A stretch of DNA of 64,000 nt from Conchocele bisecta (lineage: Eukaryota; Mollusca; Bivalvia; Lucinida; Thyasiridae): contig CM055273.1 of NCBI GenBank assembly GCA_029237695.1, positions 59,137,968 through 59,201,967 of the forward strand. Reading direction: 5' to 3'. This document shows, in pieces, positions 22,936-31,916 of this stretch. The notes under the pieces are model-generated. The model was not told the DNA's origin. It did no database searches and was given only the letters and a program-made list of their open reading frames with translations. The translations under genes were made by a program, and so were the position numbers. The number at the start of each line of letters is the position of its first letter. Within the stretch, counting starts at the first letter, position 1.

Positions 22936-23393
22936 ACGATACTTATCAGCGGCGCCCGTGGATATGGACCGACCCTGAGGTATACGTTATTGACCCCGGT
23001 GATAGGCTTCACGATTGGTTGCGTGGTTTATACCAAATATTTCAGGGCGAGCCCACCCTATACGTGATTGACGATTGCTCAGCCAAGGCGGCGATGACCA
23101 AAAAGAAGGATTAGCTCTCCGAGCTCGCATTTTCTGACCGCCATGCGAGGTAAAGCGTATGGATCTCCACTCAAAAATACAACGCCGTCCTCAAGGATCT
23201 GCGCGAGCAAACGAAATGGGTCGCCCTCTTTCACTGCAAGGACCGAGACTCATTCGATGACTGTCTTAGAGAGAATGACGTTATCCCAACGCGCGAGGAG
23301 CGCCTGGAGGTTCGACAGATGCTTTCGGAAACTAAGCACGCCAAGCTTTTGCTAAAGACTGATCAACCAACTGCTTATAAAGTTATCAATTAA
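22936..23393 (+). pseudogene. ATP: Packaging ATPase (FtsK/HerA type), 5' part lost
   Basis: The text PTLYVIDDCSAKAAMTKKKD (around 23052-23111) has the hydrophobic strand plus acidic pair of a Walker B motif. After an in-frame TAG at about 23113 and at least one frame change near 23140, the conserved C-terminal part continues with KDLREQTKWVALFHCKDRDS and ends at TAA 23393. No Walker A motif is found upstream; instead the sequence runs into the capsid gene. The remnant would pump DNA into capsids in an intact element; here it cannot. Confidence 0.8.
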
Positions 23394-23640
23394 TTAATAA
23401 TTTTGAAAAAATTAGGAAAATTATAAAATTGCACAGTAATAAGCTATTGCAATGCTTAACAATGCATTAGCAAATTGCTGAACAATGTTAAGCAATTGCT
23501 GAACAATGCTGAACAAATATGAACAAATGCTGAACAAATGCTTTAACAATGGTTAACAATGTTAAAAATTTGGTGCTCCACTGCGAGCTTTGTTGCGAGC
23601 ATAATGGTGATCATAAGTATCGGGTAGTGCGCTTGGCAAT
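23394..23640 (+). repeat. AT-rich intergenic region with short GCTGAACAAT repeats
   Basis: About ten imperfect repeats of AATGCTGAAC/AATGTTAAC lie between 23440 and 23570. Just before them (23391-23432) is a block, TTTTGAAAAAATTAGG with flanks, that also occurs at about 16193-16232. No gene is seen. It separates the capsid-type cluster from the small-protein cluster. Confidence 0.75.
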
Positions 23641-23690
23641 ATGTTAAAGTGATGAGACTTGTTAGAATAGTTAAATTAATTTTAAGAAAA

Positions 23691-24185
23691 ATGAACTGCG
23701 ACGAACTTCTCGATCAGCTAATGGAAGAAACCTCAACTCCGACTGCCAACATTCTGAAAGATAATGAAACATCAACTCCGACAGAGCAATCGGGATCAAC
23801 TCCAACTCCAACGGCAGTTGGTATTAGGTTGAGTGCAACAACTCCGAATGAAAATGCGGCGCGACGCGAGCGTCTAGCTGCGCTGGTTGCTGGGGGACAA
23901 TCGGAGCATTATCTCGGTAGGCGTCTCTCAGTTTGTCAGGTGGATAAGATGTCAGATGCGGAGATTGATAAAATGTATGCGCGATACGAATCCAAATTGG
24001 GAGCAGAGATAACAAAAACTCTTGGATCGGCGGCTATTCATTTGTACGCTACCGCCGTTAGTATACTTCTCCCTATACCAAACACCGAAGGGTTGATTCA
24101 CGATCTAGAGACTGACCCTTTTAAATTGGACACACTCTTAGAACGGCATGCTGCTCAATTTATCACAAGTTTGGAATGTACTTAG
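23691..24185 (+). CDS. Conserved Polinton protein of unknown function (164 aa)
   Basis: The ATG at 23691 (MNCDELLDQLMEE) is preferred over the ATG at 23652, because the extra 13 residues are basic-hydrophobic and not typical. The N-terminal third is low-complexity, TP-rich (STPTEQSGSTPTPT), followed by RRERLAALVAGG and a helical block (SDAEIDKMYARYESKLGAEI, then TKTLGSAAIHLYATAVSILL) that is conserved in the group. The frame is intact. It is the first gene of a plus-strand series of five small proteins followed by the integrase, which resembles a co-expressed unit. Confidence 0.75.
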   Translation: MNCDELLDQLMEETSTPTANILKDNETSTPTEQSGSTPTPTAVGIRLSATTPNENAARRERLAALVAGGQSEHYLGRRLSVCQVDKMSDAEIDKMYARYESKLGAEITKTLGSAAIHLYATAVSILLPIPNTEGLIHDLETDPFKLDTLLERHAAQFITSLECT

Positions 24186-24263
24186 CTCCACTGACAACCG
24201 CGTTGACCACGGGTAAACACTGTCAATTTGGACATATATGCCCACGAACTATAAGCTCTGAAA

Positions 24264-24866
24264 ATGATGACACAAGACACACCCGCGAGAGTGACGGAGT
24301 TGAACCAGATTGCTCCAACACAATCGAACCCGAGTGTTACTCCGCCACTGGATGACATACCGCATATAAAAAATCCCAAAAGACAGGCAGCTGGGCGGGC
24401 GGCGGCTGCCACCCGAAAAGTTAAACAAGATAAAATACTCGCCGAGCTTCGAGAGGCTAAACTTCAATCGAGATTGAGGTTGCAGCCAATTAGTGAATTG
24501 ATGGGGACGGAGACAGCAAAACATCTGAAGACAGAGCAATCGGGTTCAACTTCAATCCCGATTGCAACAACACCCCCAATTCACGAATTAGAAGCACACC
24601 CAAATTCTTTGAATTTGTCACCCAATACCAACTCCCGTTGGAGTTGGACGAATCCGATTGAACCCCAATTCACGAATTGGAGTTGGTTTGTTGGTGGTGG
24701 TCTGGCAGTTGTTGGTGCCCTGTGCGTGTGGAAATACCCCCTATTACACCAATCCTTATCGAGAAAACAACCCCCATCAATTCATCCAAAAACAGTTACG
24801 AAACACCAATCGCGATTGGATGCGCCACATTTAAACATTGATCGCGACCCCTTTTATATGAAATAA
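24264..24866 (+). CDS. Polinton single-pass membrane protein with embedded DNA palindromes (200 aa)
   Basis: The start is the double ATG at 24264. Residues about 36-70 are basic and helical (KNPKRQAAGRAAAATRKVKQ), residues about 134-155 form a membrane segment (WSWFVGGGLAVVGALCVWKY), and the C-terminus is polar. Between them the DNA carries several palindromes of the CCAAT...ATTGG type (24576-24591, 24665-24680, 24806-24819), which make the protein locally repetitive. The frame is intact. The gene ends 8 bases before the next ATG. The family is unnamed; the role is perhaps membrane or virion related. Confidence 0.74.
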   Translation: MMTQDTPARVTELNQIAPTQSNPSVTPPLDDIPHIKNPKRQAAGRAAAATRKVKQDKILAELREAKLQSRLRLQPISELMGTETAKHLKTEQSGSTSIPIATTPPIHELEAHPNSLNLSPNTNSRWSWTNPIEPQFTNWSWFVGGGLAVVGALCVWKYPLLHQSLSRKQPPSIHPKTVTKHQSRLDAPHLNIDRDPFYMK

Positions 24867-24874
24867 TTATAACA

Positions 24875-25108
24875 ATGGCTGAACAAGATGGTAAAATGTT
24901 AGTGAATGCGCTTTATCACGCCGTGGTGATATCGGGTTTCAGAATCGGGTATGCTCGACTATCAAAGATGGCCCTAGGAGGATCCGCTCCCAAATTGGAC
25001 TTTACTGTGAGAGACGTAGGGCTCGCGACCTTAGATGTAGCGGCCGCAGTTTGGACCCGTGATTATCTAGTTAAAGCTGGAATTCTACCAGCTAATATAT
25101 GGAAATAA
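24875..25108 (+). CDS. Conserved small Polinton protein (77 aa)
   Basis: This is an intact ORF, MAEQDGKMLVNALYHAVVIS, with a mildly hydrophobic N-terminal helix and a second helix (LDVAAAVWTRDYLVKAGILP). It abuts the next gene with no spacing (stop 25106-25108, ATG 25109), so the two are probably translated from one message. Small proteins of this size and position recur in marine Polintons; their function is unknown. Confidence 0.78.
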   Translation: MAEQDGKMLVNALYHAVVISGFRIGYARLSKMALGGSAPKLDFTVRDVGLATLDVAAAVWTRDYLVKAGILPANIWK

Positions 25109-25534
25109 ATGGCTTCGATCGGAATAATGATAGGTGGTGCACTTGTAAACGCATTGGCGTTCAGCGGTAGCAACGTTATATTCTCGAAAATAGGAAAATC
25201 GGACGTGGGTGAGGAGCGCAAGCGTCACGATTTAGCTGTAGAACAACTCAATAGCGCAAAGGAAGCGTGGTCGAAAAAACGAACCGCCCATCTGGACTGG
25301 GTCAACGAAGAGCTGCGCCGTGAGAATCACGCCGCGCAAACTTTCCAGAACGTTGAAGAAGCCAACCGCGAGTACGCGCTGGCATATCCGCAGAAAAGTC
25401 TCGATCCAATGGATCCCGAGCCCCAACTTTCAGATTTCTATGTACCGTCAGAGGCCCAAAAGGACCGCGAGATCGCGTTCATCGTCGTGGGAATGGGTGG
25501 GTGGTGGGGTCTCGTCGGCTACTATATAAAATAA
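25109..25534 (+). CDS. Conserved Polinton protein with terminal membrane helices (141 aa)
   Basis: The ORF begins MASIGIMIGGALVNALAFSG, a hydrophobic N-terminus, has a charged coiled-coil middle (RHDLAVEQLNSAKEAWSKKR) and a Tyr/Pro-containing part (LSDFYVPSEAQKDREI), and ends with a second hydrophobic segment (IAFIVVGMGGWWGLVGYYIK). The two ends could anchor in a membrane with the coil outside. The frame is intact and it is immediately adjacent to the upstream gene. The family is recurrent in Polintons, function unknown. Confidence 0.77.
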   Translation: MASIGIMIGGALVNALAFSGSNVIFSKIGKSDVGEERKRHDLAVEQLNSAKEAWSKKRTAHLDWVNEELRRENHAAQTFQNVEEANREYALAYPQKSLDPMDPEPQLSDFYVPSEAQKDREIAFIVVGMGGWWGLVGYYIK

Positions 25535-25585
25535 TTAATTAATTAAAAAAACATTTTTTTTTTATAAATATATATATATAGAACG

Positions 25586-25921
25586 ATGTTAGTTTACGAA
25601 CTTTATTACGCTATGATCGATGTAGGCTACACTGCCCAAAAACATCGTTTACCTGGTGCAAAGAGTATGATTCGTCTGGCCCGAGATTCTCTCGAGACGT
25701 GGCGCGAGGACGAAAAAGCGGCCACCCTTTTCGCAAAGCGGATGTTAGATGAATTAGATTCCCCTCTCCTGTTCCAACACAAACGTGATTGGGGCTGCAG
25801 CGAAACTTCCAACAAAGGTTTATTATTAACGACGCAGTTACCGGACGAACTGGCGAGGGCATGTTGGAGATTGTCCGATATATTAGAATACTTCGCATAC
25901 GATGAACACGCGCAAACTTGA
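25586..25921 (+). CDS. Unknown small Polinton protein upstream of integrase (111 aa)
   Basis: This intact ORF starts ATG 25586, right after an AT-rich leader with TATAAATATATATATA that can serve as a TATA-type promoter. The protein is soluble and helical (MIRLARDSLETWREDEKAAT, LPDELARACWRLSDILEYFA). Its 3' end overlaps the integrase start by 20 bases (ATG 25902), which implies linked translation. I do not recognise a domain. Confidence 0.72.
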   Translation: MLVYELYYAMIDVGYTAQKHRLPGAKSMIRLARDSLETWREDEKAATLFAKRMLDELDSPLLFQHKRDWGCSETSNKGLLLTTQLPDELARACWRLSDILEYFAYDEHAQT

Positions 25922-26926
25922 TACCAAACTAACGCCCAAGCTGTCGAATACATACTATAGCCCACGCGGCTACTGGAAGGGACTCGCGGCCATCAAGAAC
26001 CTCGCGGCGGCGACCGAGGTTTCAGAAAACGCTGTCAAGGAATGGCTCAAGAAGCAGGCCATCTGGCAGATCTATTTACCCGCGCCTCACAATATTCCGC
26101 GCCAGAAATTCGACGTGCAGGTACCGAACCAAGTTCACCAAGCGGATCTCCTGTTTCTCCCTCACGATCGCGTCGGTCGCAAAACGTACAAGTACGCACT
26201 GACAATCGTTGACGTAGCGAGTCGTTATAAGGGGGCTGAGCCGTTGGCCACTAAAGAGTCTAAGGAAGTGGCCGAGGCTCTTTCCCGAATATATAAGAGG
26301 AGTCCTCTCAAATGGCCGAATCTTCTTCAGGTCGATCCCGGCCGCGAGTTCATGGGCGCGGTCTCTCATCTATTGTCTAAGCACAACGTTTCTGTCAGAC
26401 GCGGCCGCGTCAAAATCCACCGGGACCTGGGGATCGTGGAGCGCTTTAATCGAACCCTGGCCGAGAGACTGTTCGGACACCAATACGCCAAAGAACTTGT
26501 AGACCCTCATTCACGATCGACCGAGTGGGTGGCCAGACTGCCCGCCGTGTCTCCGCACTGAACGGAGAAAGGGAGGTGACCAGATTGATAGGTAAGAAGC
26601 CCGTAGATGCTATCAAGTTTAAAAGGGTGACGAGCAAGCCCTCTGCCGTCTCGCGCGGGCTACCCGTTGGTTTAGAGGAGCAGCGGCTTCCATCAGATAT
26701 TGACGTCCGGTACCTCTATCAACCGGGAGAGCTCGAAGGTGGCAGCCGCCGCGCGACTGATCCCGTGTGGTCTCTCAATGTATATCATCTAGATCGATCT
26801 ATTACCAAACCTGATGAGCCCGTGCTCTACTATTTGGATGATGGGCCATCTCGAGGGTTTGTTCGCGAAGAACTTCTTATGGTGCCTTCTGACACCCAGC
26901 TACCCCCGGATCGTCAGAGTCTTTAG
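25902..26926 (+). pseudogene. INT: Integrase (retroviral-type DDE), one frameshift
   Basis: The first frame (219 aa) has an N-terminal helix-turn-helix-like part (LAAATEVSENAVKEWLKK) and the catalytic core, with candidate acidic residues D82 (HQADLLFLP), D145 (QVDPGREF) and E180 (LGIVERFN). The 145-180 spacing fits a DD-35-E enzyme. The frame is lost between 26525 and 26560. The C-terminal part is open from 26525 in another frame and has a small beta-barrel-like domain (VRYLYQPGELEGG, PVLYYLDDGPSRGF) as in retroviral and Polinton integrases. No HHCC zinc motif is obvious. The enzyme would join the terminal repeats to target DNA. The single shift could be a real lesion or a sequencing error. 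Confidence 0.88.
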
Positions 26927-26942
26927 ATTGCTAATTTATTAA

Positions 26943-29900
26943 TTAAATCAAGAGAGGTTCTGTATGTATTCCGTCTGGTAACACGCGTCTTTTATCGTAG
27001 TACGCCGAGAGTCCTAATTTTTGTTGACAGTACGTTTTCATAACACCGTCTTTCATTTTAAATCCTCTATTTTGTGCTACATCTATAATGTGTTTTCCAT
27101 CTTCTGTAGTTTCACTTAGTACTCGTTTATATCTATCCCTAATTTAAATTGTTAGTTCTCTTGGACATTCCTTTCGCAGATTTTTATTAATTTTAATTTG
27201 TTCCAAATTATCTTTAGTTGAATTAATTTTTTCTACGAAATAACACTTACTAGATAACGCTATCGCCTATCTCCGCTGAATTCCATTTTGAAAAGTCCTG
27301 GCTCTCTTTCGCTCCATTTATCCCAAGCCAACCATTTATTTTTTTCTTTTTCAAACCCGTCTAGTAAGTTAGGTCTAATCAATTCCTCTATCGTTTTTCC
27401 ACTAACTCCTATACATACTATCCGTGTCCATCTGTATTAATTCAAAGTCTTCTCTTTTTACGTATTTCTAGAAATTCGTAGTAAAATAATTCCAACATTC
27501 TCAATTTAGCTAGTTGATAAACCGCTATTCCACAGTGGAAGGGGCTCTTTACTGCACACCGGGGTTTTCGGGAAGATATTTCGTACGCATCTCCTATCTC
27601 TTCCAAATCATCAAAGAATGCAGATCTTAACGCTTTGTCAACCACAGGTTTCGTCTTGTGTATATGTCGTATTTAAATGTCTCTCTTTTGCCTCTATCAT
27701 TTTTCCACAACACGAATTGCCTAATAATTTCATTATATCCGCTACTGGTTTCTTATTTGGTTCTACATCGCCTGTTCGTCTTGCAGCTGTAACTTCTTTT
27801 GCGAACCATTCGAAGGGTTTACCACTAATATAATCTATAACACGATGAACTCCCGTTATTTCTAGGCCGTGTTTTAAATACCATTTCAATAGTGGCACGT
27901 ACAGCAGTACTTTGGTGGCCGACATAGATCCCACCAATTTTCTTCCATTTCCTCTAGTTCTTCCAGTATCTTCCAAATATTTTATCATGTGTGCTGGAAC
28001 CTCATCAACATCTACTTCTCTGTTTATAAAAAGTGGAGACATTTCAGAAAACTTATCTTTTAAGTTGTGTGGAACTTCTATATCCACCTCCGCAAACCCA
28101 AACCAGTCTCCAGATAAAACTCTTGTACAAAACTTTTTAATAAATTTAGGATTATGTGGGGTATCTATATGATGTATTGTTTCTTTTCCACACGGCATAT
28201 CTTTATTTAACGTAGATAAATATAACGCGTTTGCATCATACCTCAAAATAGCCTTGCAAGGTTTGTTAATTCCATTTGATCCAAATGATCTAATATTTGA
28301 AACACCGGCTTCTGCATAGCGTGTAAATACGATTGATGGACCCCCGACTAGAGCGTCTTTCATCATTTCGTATGTTTCTTCTTTTGGTGCATATAGAGCC
28401 CCCTCCGGTATAACCACCTTTATAGATTTTTGTTCTTTAATGGTTCCTCTCAATAAATATTGTATAGCCACACCCGGTAGTGTTACCGCATCTTTGAAAA
28501 TATCCACACCTCTGTGTTTATAAAATTCACACATTTTTTCTACCGCTTCTAGGAACGGTGCTACATCTAAATCGTTATAATATTTCAACCAATCTCTGAA
28601 AGTTTTCATATTCTTTTCTTCGAAAATTCTACGACATTTACTTAATTCCGTTTCATCTAGTAACATTTTCCCCGATAGTTTGGAATACCAATTCTCTATA
28701 TCAGGCAGTCCTGGGTATCAAGTTTGTCTGGAGAATCGAACCACTCGTAAGGAAAGAAAGATTTCTGTCCTTTGCAGTCGTAGGCTTTTATCCAACTATC
28801 GTAACTTACACCCGGTCCTAGGTAAAGTATTACATCAAGAAATCTAAACTCCGGAGTAAATAGAAATATTGTCGCGTTTGCCCGTTTTCCGACCATTATT
28901 TTCTTTGTTGTTGCAGATAGTTCACCTACTAAATATTTCTTTATTAAGTTTATATCGTACTTACTGCTGTTAAAACCTATAACCGGTACTTGCTCTATCC
29001 ACTGTTCGATCTTGGCGATTTGGTTTTTACGTAAATGTTCTGTATTAAACCCATATCTTGACCACACTTCTTCTCTTATAGCTTTTCCCCTGACTTTCAA
29101 ATCTTCTACAAATTTTTCTATAAGTTTTGCAGGATCTTTATCACAAATATGAGTTACTGTTCCTGAGAAATTATCTCCTATACTAACGCTTACCGGAACG
29201 TGCTCAGCTTCGTACTCTAAACTATTACCTAGCGTTTTAAATTCTGGGTTGAGATACGTCTCAAAATCATATACTATCTGATATGGATAAAGAGTAGTGT
29301 CGCAACCGATCTTTATATCTTTACCCGTTCTTTGGAATTCGCATTCCCACATAACTACTAGGTTGAATTCTTTGCTTCTTCTAATAAATGTATCTCTTCT
29401 CATAGTGGATGCGCGTTCTTCTTTTCTATGCTTTGCATGAATCTCACACCCGTGCCAGTAACAGCCGTGATATTGATATACGGTATTGTTTTCTTGGCAA
29501 TATCCATCTACTGGAGCTCCTAAAATCCATCTTTCACCCCCGTGTCCGCACTGTTCGTGGTGAATGTGAATTCCCTCCCGCTTTTCCACAGAATACATCC
29601 AATCGATCGCCCCATAACTGTTAGAACCTTTTGGGTAAAACGCTTTCTCGAACGACGAACGCGGGCGCTCTAAATAATTACCATCACATAATATTTTTGT
29701 CTCACCTTTCATACATGTTGGTCCGTGTCTCTTCATATTACTCGCTTTTGTGAATCTCTGTTTACAATTATTGCAGGCGTAAGTTTTAGATAGGTTTTTA
29801 AGGTTTTTTTATCAGAAATGCGTGATTATTAAACAGTCCTATTGTCATTGGTTTATTACCTATTTCATTATAGTGCGCTGGTACCTTTTTCAACCACCAT

Positions 29901-30939
29901 ACATTACATTCGATGGGTTGATATACTTCTATACCGATTTTAAAAAACTCTTCAACCTTTTTCAGATCTGAAAAAGGAATTGGTGTTGTGAAACAACATT
30001 ACTACCGAAATATTGCTTACTAAGTTCTTCCGCTTTTTCTGTACATCTGTCAGGTCTGATCTTTTTATCAAGGTGCATAGCTAGACACCTGAACAGTCAA
30101 AGATCGTCATTATACTTATCTAAAGAATACATACCTTTTCTATTCCTCAACCATTCTGGAAGTTCTCCTCCTGCTGCTTCTTTGGATTGTAGTCCCAAAT
30201 CTATTCCCCTACTGCCCTGTGTTAGCTTTACAAAAACCTCTACCCATCTTACAAACTTCCACTTTGTATTTGGTCTGTCTATTTTATCGGACATTATTCG
30301 TGTTTGCTCCTTATCTGACAGCCATTTTTTAACGGTTTTCATTGATGATAGTGGTTCGCTACCACCGAGATTTTTGTGAAATATTAGAGTTTTAGGTTTT
30401 CCATTTTTAGTTTCCTCCATATGTTCTAGCTTGTAAGAATATGAATATCTCAAATAAAAATTTGTTGTTAGATACGGAGCGAGTTTATCGGACATGCGTT
30501 CGGACTCGTTGATGTCAATGTTTTTACGAAAGGATAATGTAACTACCCGTCTTCCATTTTCTACCTTTTCCAATTTTTCATCGTGAGCCCCCAATATTTC
30601 TTCACCTTTTTTCACTATCGCGCGAACGATAGATTTTTTCTTATTATTTTGTATTGGGCGTCTCAAATTATTGATGCTTGAAGGTAATTCTTTAGAATTA
30701 ATTACACTAGCCCTTAACCCCGCAATACTTTCTTTTTGAATTCTGTTACCAACTTCCTCTGCTAGTGAGAGGTCTTTAAAGGCTCCTCGTTTGTGGGCGC
30801 GGGTAAGCCGCTTCATAAACGCCTCATTCTTTGTGGAGTTTATCAGCTTTGTCAACCCCCTAACTCTCAACCGTTTACTATAAGTAATCCCTAGAGATTC
30901 GGCTTCTCTTCTCAAACTTTCTATTTCTGACGTTATCAT
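26943..30939 (-). pseudogene. pPolB: Protein-primed family B DNA polymerase, several frame breaks
   Basis: Reading starts at ATG 30939. The first 280 residues (to 30097) include an N-terminal SAP-like helical pair (ITYSKRLRVRGLTKLI). After breaks around 30090-29830 comes a C2HC finger (CNNCKQRFTKASNMKRHGPTC in the frame through 29736), then a CYWHGC block and the exonuclease motifs YDFET and GFNSSKYDINL (29736-28696). A further shift near 28700 leads to the polymerase domain with RYDANALYL (motif A) and LLGNSCCGK (motif B) to about 27640. Motif C (MDTDSMY) is encoded at about 27414-27434 but in yet another frame, and the C-terminus ends at 26943. At least five interruptions are present. It is transcribed away from the shared motif at 30983-31001. 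Confidence 0.9.
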
Positions 30940-30982
30940 ATTTTCTGTAATATACTTTTGTATAACCTATGAAATTTATCTG

Positions 30983-31028
30983 TTCAATTGATCGTGAAAA
31001 CATTATGTTTTTTTCACGTCCAATTGAA
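30983..31028. promoter_or_regulatory. Divergent pair of the shared upstream motif, between polymerase and finger genes
   Basis: The minus-strand copy GTTTTCACGATCAATTGAA (31001-30983) lies 43 bases before the polymerase ATG at 30939. The plus-strand copy TTTTTTCACGTCCAATTGAA (31009-31028) precedes the finger gene ATG at 31117, from which it is separated by an expanded TA repeat. Together they form an imperfect inverted repeat, a natural layout for a bidirectional promoter. Confidence 0.62.
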
Positions 31029-31045
31029 TATAAACATATACATAT

Positions 31046-31056
<11 letters not shown>

Positions 31057-31116
<60 letters not shown>
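31057..31116. repeat. (TA)n microsatellite
   Basis: Nearly pure TA repeats directly precede the ATG at 31117 and separate it from the shared upstream motif. The length here probably varies between copies and could alter spacing of the finger gene promoter. Confidence 0.95.
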
Positions 31117-31118
<2 letters not shown>

Positions 31119-31404
31119 GGAGTGTGAGACTTGTTGTAAGACGTTTACGCGTAAAGACTATCTACGAAGGCATCTAGCGAGACGTAGAAAAATTCCTTGT
31201 GTCCCCCCGCAATTTCAATGCCCCAGATGCCCTTGTAAATTCGTTAGTGCCCAAACTCTTTGTAGACATAAGCAACTACGCTGTCATGTAGCTAAAGGTG
31301 AACGTGGTAGACTAGAGCTGGTAGAATTAGTTGCTGATCTGCGAAATCAATTAGCTATATTGGAGGAGAAAAATGGGGTGTTGGAATATAAACTATCTCA
31401 TTGA
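31117..31404 (+). CDS. C2H2/C2HC zinc-finger and coiled-coil protein (95 aa)
   Basis: The ATG directly follows the TA repeat. Two finger-like motifs are visible: CETCCKTF-x-x-x-x-x-LRRHLA (C-x2-C-x12-H, then a downstream Cys) and CPRCPCKFVSAQTLCRHKQL (C-x2-C-x12-H-x4-C). A leucine-rich helix follows (LVELVADLRNQLAILEEKNG) that could dimerise. The last part of the gene, including the stop at 31402-31404, lies within the right terminal repeat. The layout suggests a DNA-binding regulator or end-binding protein of the element; that is inference. The frame is intact. Confidence 0.78.
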
Positions 31405-31605
31405 AATTGCATTAATTATTTTCTCAAAAATTCATAAATTTCCTCGTGGGGGTTTTATAGGGGGTTGCAAATTTATGAATTTGCTGTCGGGAGACAATTT
31501 CCTCGTTAACCAATTTTTGATTGTTCGGGGGTGGTGGGGGTATTATAGAGGGTTGTAAATGATATCACAGTAGGTGGTATCATTTTGACTCCCTATATAC
31601 TACTA
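31343..31605 (-). repeat. Right terminal inverted repeat of the Polinton
   Basis: This is the partner of 14233-14495, the same length and about 262/263 identical. The last 20 or so codons of the finger protein gene (31117-31404) lie inside it. Confidence 0.96.
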
Positions 31606-31916
31606 ATATACTACTATAATATTATCCAGAGCATAATGGGTGCATGCTATGTGAAAATAGGTCACACATTGTGACAACATCAAGTAGCAGAGAATAACAA
31701 TATATATATATAGGAAAAATATTTGGTGGTAGTCCACCTATAGAGTGTGCACGGTGGATGTTTTTATTTGGTACACTAATTGTATCAGCACCGCCGGAAG
31801 TTTGCATGCAAGATGGCGGCGCCCATGAGCCGGGGTGACTTCTATTTTTTTTATGCATCATTTCAAATGTTTAATGCTTCATTTTGACACACGCGACACC
31901 AATTCCGTGAAGAATT
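31606..31916. other. Host flank and 5' region of the hydrolase-fold gene
   Basis: This 311-bp stretch lies between the Polinton end and the first ATG of the host gene. It holds a short TA repeat near 31701 and an AAGATGGCGGC site near 31810, and probably contains the promoter and 5' UTR. Confidence 0.55.
31810..31820 (+). promoter_or_regulatory. YY1-like site near transcription start
   Basis: AAGATGGCGGC matches the YY1 core (AAGATGGCGGC) that often sits just downstream of start sites of housekeeping genes, about 100 bases before the ATG at 31917. The role is inferred from motif and position. Confidence 0.5.

Larger units (their letters stand above)
14233..31605. mobile_element. Polinton/Maverick (virus-like DNA transposon), 17.4 kb, partly decayed
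   Basis: Terminal inverted repeats of 263 bp bound the element. Inside are the hallmark genes of the group: protein-primed family B DNA polymerase (26943-30939), DDE integrase (25902-26926), double jelly-roll major capsid protein (from 21971) and FtsK/HerA-type packaging ATPase (to 23393), plus conserved small structural and membrane proteins. The length fits the usual 15-20 kb. I found no adenain-like protease. Starting the element at GTAG (14235) gives a matching 5-base flank TAATA on both sides; starting one base earlier at AG, the usual Polinton end, gives only a partly matching 6-mer. The target duplication is therefore ambiguous in this AT-rich site. Most large genes carry frame breaks, so this copy is unlikely to be autonomous as sequenced. 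Confidence 0.95.

Noticed and set aside
21971..26926. Adenain-like cysteine protease expected in Polintons
   Set aside because: No ORF with a suitable His/Cys layout was recognised. It may have been lost in the capsid-ATPase deletion, but I have no positive evidence.
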